Below, one piece after another: positions 35,150 through 43,211 of a stretch of DNA of 64,000 nt. The notes under the pieces were generated by a model. That model was not told the origin of the DNA, ran no database searches, and saw only the letters and a list, made by a program, of their open reading frames with translations. The DNA comes from Burkholderia glumae LMG 2196 = ATCC 33617. Its GTDB lineage: Bacteria; Pseudomonadota; Gammaproteobacteria; Burkholderiales; Burkholderiaceae. A program made the position numbers and the translations under genes. Numbering within the stretch: position 1 is the stretch's first letter; each line of letters begins with the position of its first letter. The DNA lies in NCBI RefSeq assembly GCF_000960995.1, contig NZ_CP009435.1:248001-312000 (forward strand), written 5' to 3'.

Positions 35150-36205
35150 CTACGCGTCGCCGCGGTTCGCGACGCCGGCGGCCTCGAAGCTGGCCATCTC
35201 GTTGACGAACGCGGCCGCCGCGCGCAGCAGCGGCAGCGCGAGCGCGGCGCCCGTGCCCTCGCCGAGCCGCAGGTCCAGCGCGAGCAGCGGCGCGGCGCCG
35301 AGGTGGTCGAGCATGCGGCGGTGGCCGGCCTCGTCCGAGACGTGCGAGAACACGCAGTAGTCGCGCACGGCCGGCGCGAGCGCCACGGCGGCCAGCAGCG
35401 CCGCGCTGGCGATGAAGCCGTCCACCACGATCGCCATGCGCAGCCGCGCGGCCGCGAGAAACGCGCCCGTCATCATCGCGATTTCGAAGCCGCCGAACGC
35501 GGCCAGCACCGCCAGCGGCGCCTGCGCGTCGGCGTGCCGCGCGAGCGCCGCCTCCAGCACCGCGCGCTTGTGCGCCAGCCCGCGATCGTCGAGGCCGGTG
35601 CCGCGCCCCACGCACTCGGCAAGCGGCAGGCCCGTGAAGCGGCTCATCAGGCAGGCCGCCGACGAGGTGTTGGCGATACCCATCTCGCCGCAGCCCAGCA
35701 CGTTGGTCCCGAGCGCCGCATGGTGCGCCACGCGCGCCGCGCCGGCCGCGAGCGCCGCATGCAACTGCGCGTCGCTCATCGCGCGTTCGCGCGCGAAGTT
35801 GCGCGTGCCGGGAGCGACCGGCACCGACACCAGCGCGGGCGACGCCGGTAGCGGCGTGGCCACGCCCGCGTCGACGATCTCCAGCTCGCAGCCGGCCACC
35901 TTCGAAAACGCGTTGATCGCCGCGCCGCCGGCCAGGAAGTTCGCCACCATCTGCGCGGTCACCGCCTGCGGATAGGGGCTCACGCCCTCGGCGGCGATGC
36001 CGTGGTCGGCCGCGAACACGATCGTCACGGGCCGCTCGACGCGCGGCGCGGTGCTGCGCTGGATGCGGCCCAGCTGCAGCGCCAGCGCCTCGAGCCGGCC
36101 CAGGCTGCCGGGCGGCTTGGTCTTGGTATCGATCAGGCGCTGCAGCGTCGCCGTGAGCGTGTCGTCGAGCGCGTCGACGGCCGGGACCAGGTAGGTATCG
36201 TTCAT
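35150..36205 (-). CDS. cobT: Nicotinate-nucleotide--dimethylbenzimidazole phosphoribosyltransferase
   Basis: A 351-residue enzyme activating the lower ligand to alpha-ribazole phosphate. Typical blocks are TKPPGSLGRLEALALQLG near 29, VFAADHGIAAEGVSPYPQ, ALGTNVLGCGEMGIANT, FGGFEIAMMTGAFLAAA and LRLGEGTGAALALPLL, the last holding the catalytic Glu near 316. It lies between btuD (76 bp upstream) and cobS. Confidence 0.97.
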   Translation of the reverse strand: MNDTYLVPAVDALDDTLTATLQRLIDTKTKPPGSLGRLEALALQLGRIQRSTAPRVERPVTIVFAADHGIAAEGVSPYPQAVTAQMVANFLAGGAAINAFSKVAGCELEIVDAGVATPLPASPALVSVPVAPGTRNFARERAMSDAQLHAALAAGAARVAHHAALGTNVLGCGEMGIANTSSAACLMSRFTGLPLAECVGRGTGLDDRGLAHKRAVLEAALARHADAQAPLAVLAAFGGFEIAMMTGAFLAAARLRMAIVVDGFIASAALLAAVALAPAVRDYCVFSHVSDEAGHRRMLDHLGAAPLLALDLRLGEGTGAALALPLLRAAAAFVNEMASFEAAGVANRGDA

Positions 36206-36281
36206 GCCGGATTCGTTTCGAATAGCGGCCCGCGCGTGGATCGCGCCGGCCTCGGTAAGTGGGTCGGTGGCGTGGCCGCCG

Positions 36282-37118
36282 TCATGGCGCCGTGCGCCCC
36301 CGCTGCGGCTGCGCCGGCCAGGCCGGCACCAGCGCCTCGTGGCCGTCGCGCTCGATCAGCACCAGCGGGTAGCCGAACGCGGCGCTCGCGGCCTCGGCCG
36401 TCAGCACCTCGCGCGCGGGGCCGGCCAGCGCGCCGCCGCGGCCGTCGAGCAGCAGCGCGTGGGTCGCGAAACGGCGCGCGAGGTTCAGATCGTGGCACGA
36501 GAAAATCACGCTGCGCGGCGCACCGTCCTGCAACCAGCGCGCGAGCGCGTCGAGGCAATCGGCCTGATGGTGCAGGTCCAGGTGCGCGAGCGGCTCGTCG
36601 AGCAGCAGCAGCGGCGCGCCCTGGCACAGCACGCCGGCCAGCGCGACGCGCTGGCGCTCGCCGCCCGACAGCGTCAGCACGTTGCGCGGCGCGAGCGCCG
36701 CCAGATCGAGCCTGGCCAGCGCCTCGCGCGCGGCGGCGCGATCGGCCTCGCGCTCCCAGCCCCAGCCGCCCAGATGCGGAAAGCGATGCGCCAGCACCGT
36801 GTCGAACACGCTCGCGGCGAACGCGTCGTGGCGCGTCTGCGCCATCAGCGCGCGGCGCCGCGCGAGCGACTCGGGCCGCCATGCGGCGAGCGGTCTGCCG
36901 TCGGCTTCGACGTGTCCCGCGGCCGGCTCGGCGAGCCCCGCCAGCACCGAGATCAGGGTGGTCTTGCCGGCACCGTTCGGGCCGGCGATGCACCACAGTT
37001 CGCCGGCGCCGAACGCGAGCGACAGGGCCTCGACGAGCGTGCGCGAGCCGGCCGCGAGCCGCAGCCCGCAGGCGCGCCAGCCGCCGGCGCCAGCGGCGCG
37101 GTTCGCCCCGCCGCTCAT
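36282..37118 (-). CDS. btuD: Cobalamin ABC transporter ATP-binding protein
   Basis: A 278-residue ATPase. Walker A GPNGAGKTT is at 46-54, signature LSGGERQRVAL and Walker B LLLLDEPLAHLD follow, with the switch His in FSCHDLNLARR. The start overlaps the btuC stop by 4 bp (ATGA). It powers import through BtuC of corrinoid delivered by BtuF. Confidence 0.95.
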   Translation of the reverse strand: MSGGANRAAGAGGWRACGLRLAAGSRTLVEALSLAFGAGELWCIAGPNGAGKTTLISVLAGLAEPAAGHVEADGRPLAAWRPESLARRRALMAQTRHDAFAASVFDTVLAHRFPHLGGWGWEREADRAAAREALARLDLAALAPRNVLTLSGGERQRVALAGVLCQGAPLLLLDEPLAHLDLHHQADCLDALARWLQDGAPRSVIFSCHDLNLARRFATHALLLDGRGGALAGPAREVLTAEAASAAFGYPLVLIERDGHEALVPAWPAQPQRGRTAP

Positions 37119-38164
37119 GGCGCGGGCCGGCGCAGCAGCATCCACAGGAACACCGGTACGCCGAGCAGCGCCGTCATCGCACCGACCGGCAACTGCGCCG
37201 GCGCGATCACGGTGCGCCCCACCAGATCGGCGCCCATCACGACGGCGCCGCCCGCCAGCAGCGAGGCGGGCAGCAGCATGCGCTGGTCGTTGCCGAACGC
37301 GAGCCGCAAGGCATGCGGCACGACCAGGCCGACGAAGCCGATGGTGCCGGCCGTGGTGAGCGCGGCGGCGGCGGCCAGCGAGGCGATCAGCACGATCCGC
37401 AGCCGCAGCCGCGCGACCGGCACGCCGAGCGCGGCCGCCGCGGTATCGCCGCGCAGCAGCACGTTCAGTTGTGGCGCGACCGGCAGCGCGGCCGCCGCGG
37501 CGCAGGCCAGCGCACCGAGCGCGAACCACGGCGGCGCCGCGCTGCCGAGGTCGCCCGCGAGCCAGAACAGGATGCCGCGCAGGCGATCGTCGGGCGCGAT
37601 CGACAGCATCAGCGTGACGAGCGCGCCCCAGCCGGCCGCGATCACCACGCCGGTCAGCAGCAGCCTGGGCGACGCATCGCGCGCGTCCCCCGGGCCGGCG
37701 CGCCACGCGCCGCGCACCAGCGGCCGATAGGTCAGGCCCAGCACCAGCGCGGTCGACAGCAGCGCGCCGACGAACGAGGCCGCGTCGACGAGCCACCAGG
37801 CGGCGCCCGCGATCATCGCCGCCAGCGCGAAGCCGGCCGCGCCGCCCGACACGCCGAGCACGTAGGGCTCGGCGAGCGGATTGCGCAGCAGCACCTGCAG
37901 CAGCGCCCCGGCCAGCGCCAGCAGCGCGCCGCAGCCGAAGCCGGCCAGTGCGCGCGGCAGGCGCAGCGTGGTGACGATCTCGCCCGCGAGCGCATCGCGG
38001 CCCGGCGCGAACAGCGCGCACAGCGCCTGCCACGGCGTGATCGGCACGCTGCCGAGCGCGAGCGACGCGACCAGCACGAGCCCGGCCGCGACCGCGAGCG
38101 CGGCCCAGATCGCCGCGGCCCGGCCGGGCGTCATCGCGGCGCCGCGCAACCGCGCCCCCCGCAT
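37115..38164 (-). CDS. btuC: Cobalamin ABC transporter permease (FecCD/BtuC type)
   Basis: A 349-residue FecCD-family permease with about ten hydrophobic helices. LRLPRALAGFGCGALLALAGALLQ and NPLAEPYVLGVSGGA are the conserved early blocks; GTIGFVGLVVPHALRL is the coupling-helix region. A second ATG at 38134 is an alternative start. It sits 33 bp after btuB and is coupled to btuD. Confidence 0.95.
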   Translation of the reverse strand: MRGARLRGAAMTPGRAAAIWAALAVAAGLVLVASLALGSVPITPWQALCALFAPGRDALAGEIVTTLRLPRALAGFGCGALLALAGALLQVLLRNPLAEPYVLGVSGGAAGFALAAMIAGAAWWLVDAASFVGALLSTALVLGLTYRPLVRGAWRAGPGDARDASPRLLLTGVVIAAGWGALVTLMLSIAPDDRLRGILFWLAGDLGSAAPPWFALGALACAAAAALPVAPQLNVLLRGDTAAAALGVPVARLRLRIVLIASLAAAAALTTAGTIGFVGLVVPHALRLAFGNDQRMLLPASLLAGGAVVMGADLVGRTVIAPAQLPVGAMTALLGVPVFLWMLLRRPAP

Positions 38165-38197
38165 GCGGCGCGCGGCGCGCGCGGCATGATCGACGCC

Positions 38198-40132
38198 CTA
38201 CGGCTGCCGCCAGCCGATCGTGACGTAGGCGCCGCGGCGCGGCGTGTTGTACCCATACGCAAGCTGATAGTCCTTGTCGAGCAGGTTGTCGAGGTGCGCG
38301 CTCACGTACCACGATTTCGTGATGTCGTAGCGCGCCGTCAGGTTCACGATGCCGTAGCCGCCGAGCGGCTCGCCGCTGTCGTCGCGCGCGCCGCTCACGA
38401 GCCATTCGCCGCCCACGCGCCAGCCGCCGAACGCGCGGTTTGCCGAGAACGACGCGAAGTGCCGCGCGCGGCGCACCAGATCCTGGTTCGCGCTCTCGTC
38501 GACAGGGTTCTGCAGGGTCGCCGCCACGCGCAGGTCGGTCTTGCCGAGCTGCCCCTGCCACGCGCCCTCGATGCCCTGCACCTTGGCGCGCCCGACGTTC
38601 TGCGCGGTGTAGACGAAGCCGGTGGCGTCCGGCACGTACTGGATCAGGTTGGTGTAGCGCGTCTGGAACAGGCTCAGGCGCATCACGCCGAGCGCGTCCG
38701 AGGCGTACTGCAGCGCCGCCTCCACCGAATGGCTGCGCTCCGGCTGGATCGCGGGGTTGCTCGCGCCCGGGAAGTACAGGTCGTTGAAGGTCGGCGCGCG
38801 AAACGCGTCCGACACGCTCGCCGTGACTTTCCAGTGCTCGCCCAGGTCCAGGCCGTAGCCGAGATAGTAGCTGTTCGCGCCGCCGAAATCCGAATACCCG
38901 TCGCGCCGGACGTTGGCCTGGAACCGGTTGTTGCCGAAGCGGCCCGTGTAGCCGAGCCAGCCAGAGTTCACATGGCGCCGCGGCGCCGCGTACTCGTTCG
39001 AATCGAGTGCCTGGTCGAGCCGCTCGTAGCCGGCCTGGACGGTCTGGCCGCGCGCGAGCCGGAAATCGTTTTGCCAGGTGTACTGGCGGTTGTCGGTATC
39101 GAAGTGGTCGGTATAGGCGCCGTTGAGCCAGGACTGGCTGCGGTCGTTGCCGGTCGAGACGCGCAGATGCGTGGTCCAGCCGTCGGCCAGCCTGCCGTCG
39201 GCGAACACCGATAGCTGCTGCACGCGGCTGTAGAGCGTGTTGAGGTCGGTGGGCAGGCCGAACGCATTGTCGTAGCTGTTCGCGCCGTTCGACTGGAAGT
39301 AGGTGAGCCCGGCGCTCCAGCCGTTCGCGAAGCGGTGCTTGAGCGCGGCCGAGACACTCTCGCCGAGGTTGCCGTTCGCATTCGGATTGGCGCGCGGCTG
39401 CTGCGCGGGGTTCAGCGCGGAAAAGCCGTCGGTCTTCTCGCGCGAGAGCGCGAGCGAAAAGGTGCTGCGGCCGTCGCCATCGAGCCGGCCCGACACGCCC
39501 GCGTCCTGCGACTGCGTGTGGTAGCTGCCATAGCCGGCCGAGAACCAGAAGCGCGGCGGATGATTGCCGCCGTCGCGCGTAAACACCTGCACCACGCCGC
39601 CGATCGCACCCGAGCCGTACAGCGACGAGACGTTGCCGTTGACCACCTCGACGTGATCGATCTGCGCGAGCGGCAGCTGGCTGAGCTGCGCGGCGCCGAG
39701 GCTGGCGGAATCGACGCGCACGCCGTCGATCAGCACCAGCGACTGGGTGGACTGCGCGCCGCGCAAAAACAGCGTGGCGGTGGAACCGGGGCCGCCGTTG
39801 CGCACGATCTGCGCGCCGGGCGCGAGCGCGAGCAGCCCGGGCAGATCGGTGGCGCTGCCGTGGTCGATGTCCTCGCGCGTAAACAGCGTGGTCTGCGGCA
39901 GCGCGTCGGCGAGCGTCTGCGGGCTGCGGCTCGCGGTCACGACGACGGAATCGAGGACGGCCGGCTCGACGGCGCCGGCCGCGGCCGTGGCGGCGGGCGC
40001 CCGGCTCGCCCCGGCAGCCGGCGCGGAAGTGGAGACAGACGGGGGCGGCGCGGATGCGGCGGACTGCGCCCGGGCGAAGCCGGGCAGGCCGCATAGCGCG
40101 GCGAGCGTGGCGCGAACCAAAGCGGTGCGCAT
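38198..40132 (-). CDS. btuB: TonB-dependent cobalamin receptor BtuB
   Basis: A 644-residue outer membrane receptor. The signal peptide MRTALVRATLAALCGLPGFARA is followed by an Ala/Ser/Pro-rich spacer of about 35 residues, then the TonB-box region LDSVVVTASRSPQ and the plug (LFLRGAQSTQSLVLIDGVRV, SSLYGSGAIGGVVQVFTRDG). The rest is the 22-strand barrel ending in GAYVTIGW followed by RQP. The start 40132 is about 90 nt downstream of a cobalamin riboswitch, which confirms the substrate class. Confidence 0.96.
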   Translation of the reverse strand: MRTALVRATLAALCGLPGFARAQSAASAPPPSVSTSAPAAGASRAPAATAAAGAVEPAVLDSVVVTASRSPQTLADALPQTTLFTREDIDHGSATDLPGLLALAPGAQIVRNGGPGSTATLFLRGAQSTQSLVLIDGVRVDSASLGAAQLSQLPLAQIDHVEVVNGNVSSLYGSGAIGGVVQVFTRDGGNHPPRFWFSAGYGSYHTQSQDAGVSGRLDGDGRSTFSLALSREKTDGFSALNPAQQPRANPNANGNLGESVSAALKHRFANGWSAGLTYFQSNGANSYDNAFGLPTDLNTLYSRVQQLSVFADGRLADGWTTHLRVSTGNDRSQSWLNGAYTDHFDTDNRQYTWQNDFRLARGQTVQAGYERLDQALDSNEYAAPRRHVNSGWLGYTGRFGNNRFQANVRRDGYSDFGGANSYYLGYGLDLGEHWKVTASVSDAFRAPTFNDLYFPGASNPAIQPERSHSVEAALQYASDALGVMRLSLFQTRYTNLIQYVPDATGFVYTAQNVGRAKVQGIEGAWQGQLGKTDLRVAATLQNPVDESANQDLVRRARHFASFSANRAFGGWRVGGEWLVSGARDDSGEPLGGYGIVNLTARYDITKSWYVSAHLDNLLDKDYQLAYGYNTPRRGAYVTIGWRQP

Positions 40133-40221
40133 CGGAAAACATCCTGTCGACAAGCGCGGCCCCCGCTTCCCCGCAGGTTCCGCCTCACGGAAGCGGCGCA
40201 CGCGGGCGACACGCTTCCCCA

Positions 40222-40478
40222 CTCCGGCCGGTATCCGGGCTGGCGACCACCGGCCCCGCCTTCCCGCGCGCGAGCGCAGTGGCCCCGGCCATCCGTGCGC
40301 GGTCGCGCGAGCGCGAGGGAAGGCCGATCCAAAGGGGTGGTTCGCGTCGTGATCGATGCGCGATCGACGCGGTCGCTTACCGTTGCGGGGGCAGCGCAGG
40401 TTGGCTCGTCCGGATCGGCGGCTTCCTGCTTCCCGTTTAACTGCGTGCGACAAGGTCTCGCACGCATGCACCGAAGCG
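40222..40478 (-). promoter_or_regulatory. Cobalamin riboswitch controlling the btuB operon
   Basis: Read on the minus strand, the leader has the conserved elements in order: CGGTGC near 40473, TTAAACGGGAAGC, CTGCCCCCGCAACGGTAAGC, GGGGCCACTGCGC, GGGAAGGC, and AGCCCGGATACCGGCC (40241-40226). These are the B12-box and core of the AdoCbl class. The aptamer ends about 90 nt before the btuB start, leaving room for an expression platform that hides the ribosome site. It should repress btuB-btuC-btuD-cobT-cobS-cobC when corrinoid is plentiful. Confidence 0.97.
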
Positions 40479-40692
40479 GCGCCAGTGTAGGAGCGGGTCT
40501 AGCGAGCGTCAAGCAAAGCGCGCCGCGCGCTGGCGGCCGCCATGCAGCGCGGCGCGGCCCCTCTGCGGCGGCATGGCGGACCGCGCGCAGGCGCGTGCGC
40601 GGCATCCGGCATTTGCCGCGCATTTCGCGGCAAGAAGCGGGGGTGTTACGTCTGGATACGTTACAAAAGTCGGAACACCGGCGTTTCCGCGC

Positions 40693-40698
40693 TAAAAT
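40693..40698 (+). promoter_or_regulatory. Candidate -10 box of zapB-zapA
   Basis: TAAAAT at 40693-40698, with the transcript expected to start about 20 nt before the zapB-like ATG. GAGGA (40711-40715) is the ribosome site. The stretch 40479-40692 holds only the riboswitch promoter region and no gene. Confidence 0.45.
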
Positions 40699-40723
40699 GC
40701 CCGGTCTTTAGAGGACGCAGCAG

Positions 40724-41074
40724 ATGCTCAACGAACTCGAAACCCTATCCCAGAACATTGGCCGCCTGATCGCGCTGAACCAACGCCATCATACGGAACG
40801 CATCGCACTCGAGGAGCAAGTCGCGCAGCTGCGCGCGCAGGCCGAAGCCTTGCGCGTCGAACTCGACCAACTGCGCGAGGAGCGCAACGCGCTGGTGGCC
40901 GAACGCGACACGCTGTCCGCGAAGATCGACGACGCCCAGGTGAAACTGAATGCGATCCTCGAAAAACTCCCGCGTACGAAGCAGGCGGCCGACGGCGAGA
41001 GCCAGCTCGACCTGCTCGACGCCCCGGCCGAAGCGGCGGGCAGCGGTGCGTCCAGCCACGGAGAACATGCATGA
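40724..41074 (+). CDS. ZapB-like coiled-coil cell division protein
   Basis: A 116-residue protein. Residues about 5-85 are one continuous coiled coil with heptad Leu/Ile (LIALNQRHHTERIALEEQVA, LRAQAEALRVELDQLREERN), then an acidic/Ala tail. Size, composition and overlap with zapA (ATGA at 41071-41074) suggest a divisome role with ZapA, as in the TIGR02449/ZapB-like proteins placed before zapA. The assignment rests on context more than on conserved residues. Confidence 0.75.
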   Translation: MLNELETLSQNIGRLIALNQRHHTERIALEEQVAQLRAQAEALRVELDQLREERNALVAERDTLSAKIDDAQVKLNAILEKLPRTKQAADGESQLDLLDAPAEAAGSGASSHGEHA

Positions 41075-41385
41075 CCACCAAGCAGATCGAAGTCTCGATT
41101 CTCGGCCAGGCGTATCGCCTCGCGTGCTCGCCGGAAACCGAAGCGGCGCTGCTCGAAGCGGTGGCACGCGTGGACGCCGAGATGTCGAAGATCCGTACCA
41201 ATAGTTCGGTGCGCGGCACCGACCGGATCGCGGTGATGGCCGCGCTGTCGCTGGCCTCGGAGTTGCTTCGCCTGCAACAGAGCGTTCGCCACGGCGAAGC
41301 ATTTCCCGCCGAGGAAATCCGGCGTACAATGCGCCACATGAACGAACAGCTCGGCGCGGTCCTGGCCCAGCACGAAGCGCGGTAA
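41071..41385 (+). CDS. zapA: Cell division protein ZapA
   Basis: A 104-residue FtsZ-associated protein. The N-terminal globular half (IEVSILGQAYRLACSPETEA) and the Arg-rich RTNSSVRGTDRIAVMAAL are typical; the C-terminal half is a helix for tetramerisation. It promotes FtsZ bundling. It is translationally coupled to the zapB-like gene and followed by 6S RNA, an order conserved in many proteobacteria. Confidence 0.94.
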   Translation: MTTKQIEVSILGQAYRLACSPETEAALLEAVARVDAEMSKIRTNSSVRGTDRIAVMAALSLASELLRLQQSVRHGEAFPAEEIRRTMRHMNEQLGAVLAQHEAR

Positions 41386-41475
41386 GCGACGCGCTCACGG
41401 CGGCGGTTCGGTCGGAAAGATTTGGTTGGAACGATTTGCTCAGCTTCCCTGCCTGGTTCGCCAAGGTCATATATT

Positions 41476-41640
41476 CCTTGAACCAATGCCATGTGCACGG
41501 TTGCGGAAATTTGTAGCACGGGCGCGCGCGTCACTCTGTCTGATGTACCCGAAGTGCTGCTAACTGCGACCAATTCTGAACCTCAGGTTCAGGATGCCGG
41601 CCTAGCGGCCAAGGCGGGGACCTATTCGACGGCATCGGAC
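41476..41640 (+). ncRNA. ssrS: 6S RNA
   Basis: Position directly after zapA and the internal elements identify it. CTAACTGCGACC (near 41560), the hairpin TCTGAACCTCAGGTTCAGGA (near 41575-41594) and GCCGGCCTAGCGGCC match the 3' half of 6S RNA. CCAATGCC near the 5' end can pair with GGCATCGG at 41631-41638 to close the long rod. A possible -10 (TATATT, 41470-41475) predicts a start near 41482; exact ends are uncertain. It mimics an open promoter and sequesters sigma-70 polymerase in stationary phase. Confidence 0.88.
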
Positions 41641-41659
41641 CTTGTCCGATGCCGTTTTT
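41629..41659 (+). terminator. Terminator hairpin at the 3' end of 6S RNA
   Basis: 12-bp perfect stem (41629-41640 with 41644-41655), a 3-nt CTT loop and a T run to 41659. Its left arm overlaps the closing stem of 6S RNA, so the two folds exclude each other. Confidence 0.9.
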
Positions 41660-41735
41660 CATTGGCACCGCCGCCTGGCCGCGGTGCGCGGCGCACGGCC
41701 TGCCGCCCCCCTGTTCCCTGTCGCGCGGAGCATCC

Positions 41736-42197
41736 ATGCAATTCTGGCTGATGAAATCCGAACCGGACGAGGCGAGCATCGACGATCTCGCCGCCGCGCC
41801 GCAACGCACGCTGCCATGGACCGGCGTGCGCAACTATCAGGCACGCAACTTCATGCGCGACACGATGCGTGTCGGCGACGGCGTGCTGTTCTACCACTCC
41901 AGCTGTCCGGAGCCGGGCATCGCCGGGCTGGCCGAAGTCGCGTCCACACCGTATCCCGACCCCACCCAGTTCGACGCGGACAGCCCGTACTACGACCCGA
42001 AATCGAAACAGGACGCGCCGCGCTGGGTGCTGGTGGACGTGCGCTTCGTGAAGAAGACCGCGCTGGTGCCGCTCGCCGCGCTGCGCGAGCACGACGCGCT
42101 TGCCGAGATGCGCGTGCTCGCCAAGGGCAACCGGCTCTCGATCACGCCGGTCACGCGCGCCGAATGGCGCTTCATCACCGAGCGGCTGATGAAGTGA
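41736..42197 (+). CDS. EVE-domain protein
   Basis: A 153-residue single-domain protein starting MQFWLMKSEPDEASIDDL. The motifs WTGVRNYQARNFMRD, VGDGVLFYHSS and a C-terminal SITPVTRAEWRFI are those of the EVE (PUA-like) fold, thought to bind modified nucleotides. The function in bacteria is not settled. It follows 6S RNA, where gammaproteobacteria usually carry the 5-formyl-THF cyclo-ligase gene. The short spacer has no separate promoter that I can see. Confidence 0.92.
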   Translation: MQFWLMKSEPDEASIDDLAAAPQRTLPWTGVRNYQARNFMRDTMRVGDGVLFYHSSCPEPGIAGLAEVASTPYPDPTQFDADSPYYDPKSKQDAPRWVLVDVRFVKKTALVPLAALREHDALAEMRVLAKGNRLSITPVTRAEWRFITERLMK

Positions 42198-42394
42198 GAC
42201 CCGCGCCGCCGCGCCGCTCGCCGGGCCGGCCCGGATCGGCCCGCTGGCGGGCGCCGCGCCGGAACTCGGCGCATCTTTCGTCGGCCTAATGATCGCGCAA
42301 ACGGCGCAGACGCAGGTTCGCGCCCGTTTGCCTCGACACGACGCACGGCACCGCGAACGCTCGCGGCTACCGCGCACCAACCGGAGCTCACACG

Positions 42395-43108
42395 ATGAAA
42401 AAATCCGCTGCCGCACTCGCGCTCGCCATCTCCACCCTCGCCCTCGGTGCGGCCCCGGCCGCCCGCGCGCAGGTCACGCCGCCGCCCGCCGGCGTGCTGT
42501 CGCTGTCGGCCCAGGCCAGCACCGACGTGCCGCAGGACGTCGTCGACATCACGCTGTTCTACGAGCAGGAGGCGAAGGACCCGGGCAGCCTGACGGCCGA
42601 GCTGAACCGCCGCGCCGATGCGGCGCTCGCGCGTGCGCGCGGCGTGTCGGGCGTGAGCGCCCACACGGGCGGCTTCTCGGTGTACCCGAGCACCGACCGC
42701 GACGGCAAAATCTCGGCCTGGCGCGGCCGCACCGAGATCGTGCTCGAATCGCGCGACTTCGCGGCCGCCTCGAAGCTGGCCGGCGACCTGTCGAACTCGC
42801 TGCAGGTCGGCAACGTCGCGTTCTCGCTGTCGCCCGAGGCGCAGCGTGCGGCCGAGCAGAAGCTGACCTCGCAGGCGATCGAGTCGTTCCGCGACCGCGC
42901 GGCCGAGGCCGCCAAGGCGTTCGGCTACAGCGGCTTCGCGATCCGCGAGGTGAACGTGGGCGGCGGCCGCAGCGTGCAGCCGTATTCGCGCATGATGGCG
43001 ATGGACGCGGCGCCGATGATGGCCGCCAAGGCCGCCGCGCCGATCGCGGTCGAGGGCGGCAAGGCCACCGTCACCGTCACCGTCAACGGTTCGGTGCAGA
43101 TGAAGTAA
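42395..43108 (+). CDS. SIMPL-domain (DUF541) periplasmic protein
   Basis: A 237-residue protein. A signal peptide (MKKSAAALALAISTLALGAA, cleavage after ARAQ) precedes a SIMPL/DUF541 domain: VLSLSAQASTDVPQDVVDIT, TGGFSVYPSTDRDGK, WRGRTEIVLESRDF. Relatives include E. coli YggE, linked to oxidative stress; the molecular role is unknown. No partner gene is adjacent. 42198-42394 contains nothing I can support. It ends before a clear terminator. Confidence 0.88.
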   Translation: MKKSAAALALAISTLALGAAPAARAQVTPPPAGVLSLSAQASTDVPQDVVDITLFYEQEAKDPGSLTAELNRRADAALARARGVSGVSAHTGGFSVYPSTDRDGKISAWRGRTEIVLESRDFAAASKLAGDLSNSLQVGNVAFSLSPEAQRAAEQKLTSQAIESFRDRAAEAAKAFGYSGFAIREVNVGGGRSVQPYSRMMAMDAAPMMAAKAAAPIAVEGGKATVTVTVNGSVQMK

Positions 43109-43178
43109 GCGGGCCGCCGGCAGGCGGGACCGCCGCGCCGTCGCGCCCGGCTTCACGAACGCGGCGCGCCGGCACCGA

Positions 43179-43211
43179 CAGCCCGGCGGGCCTGCCCCGC
43201 CGGGCTGTTTT
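43179..43211. terminator. Terminator between the SIMPL gene and lgt
   Basis: CAGCCCGGCGGG (43179-43190), 5-nt loop, CCCGCCGGGCTG (43196-43207), then TTTT that reaches the lgt stop codon. It serves the convergent plus-strand transcript. Confidence 0.85.

Noticed and set aside
36282..40142. Apparent 1286-codon minus-strand frame joining btuB-btuC-btuD
   Set aside because: Only its last 278 codons are real (btuD). The upstream part is the wrong frame of btuB and btuC.
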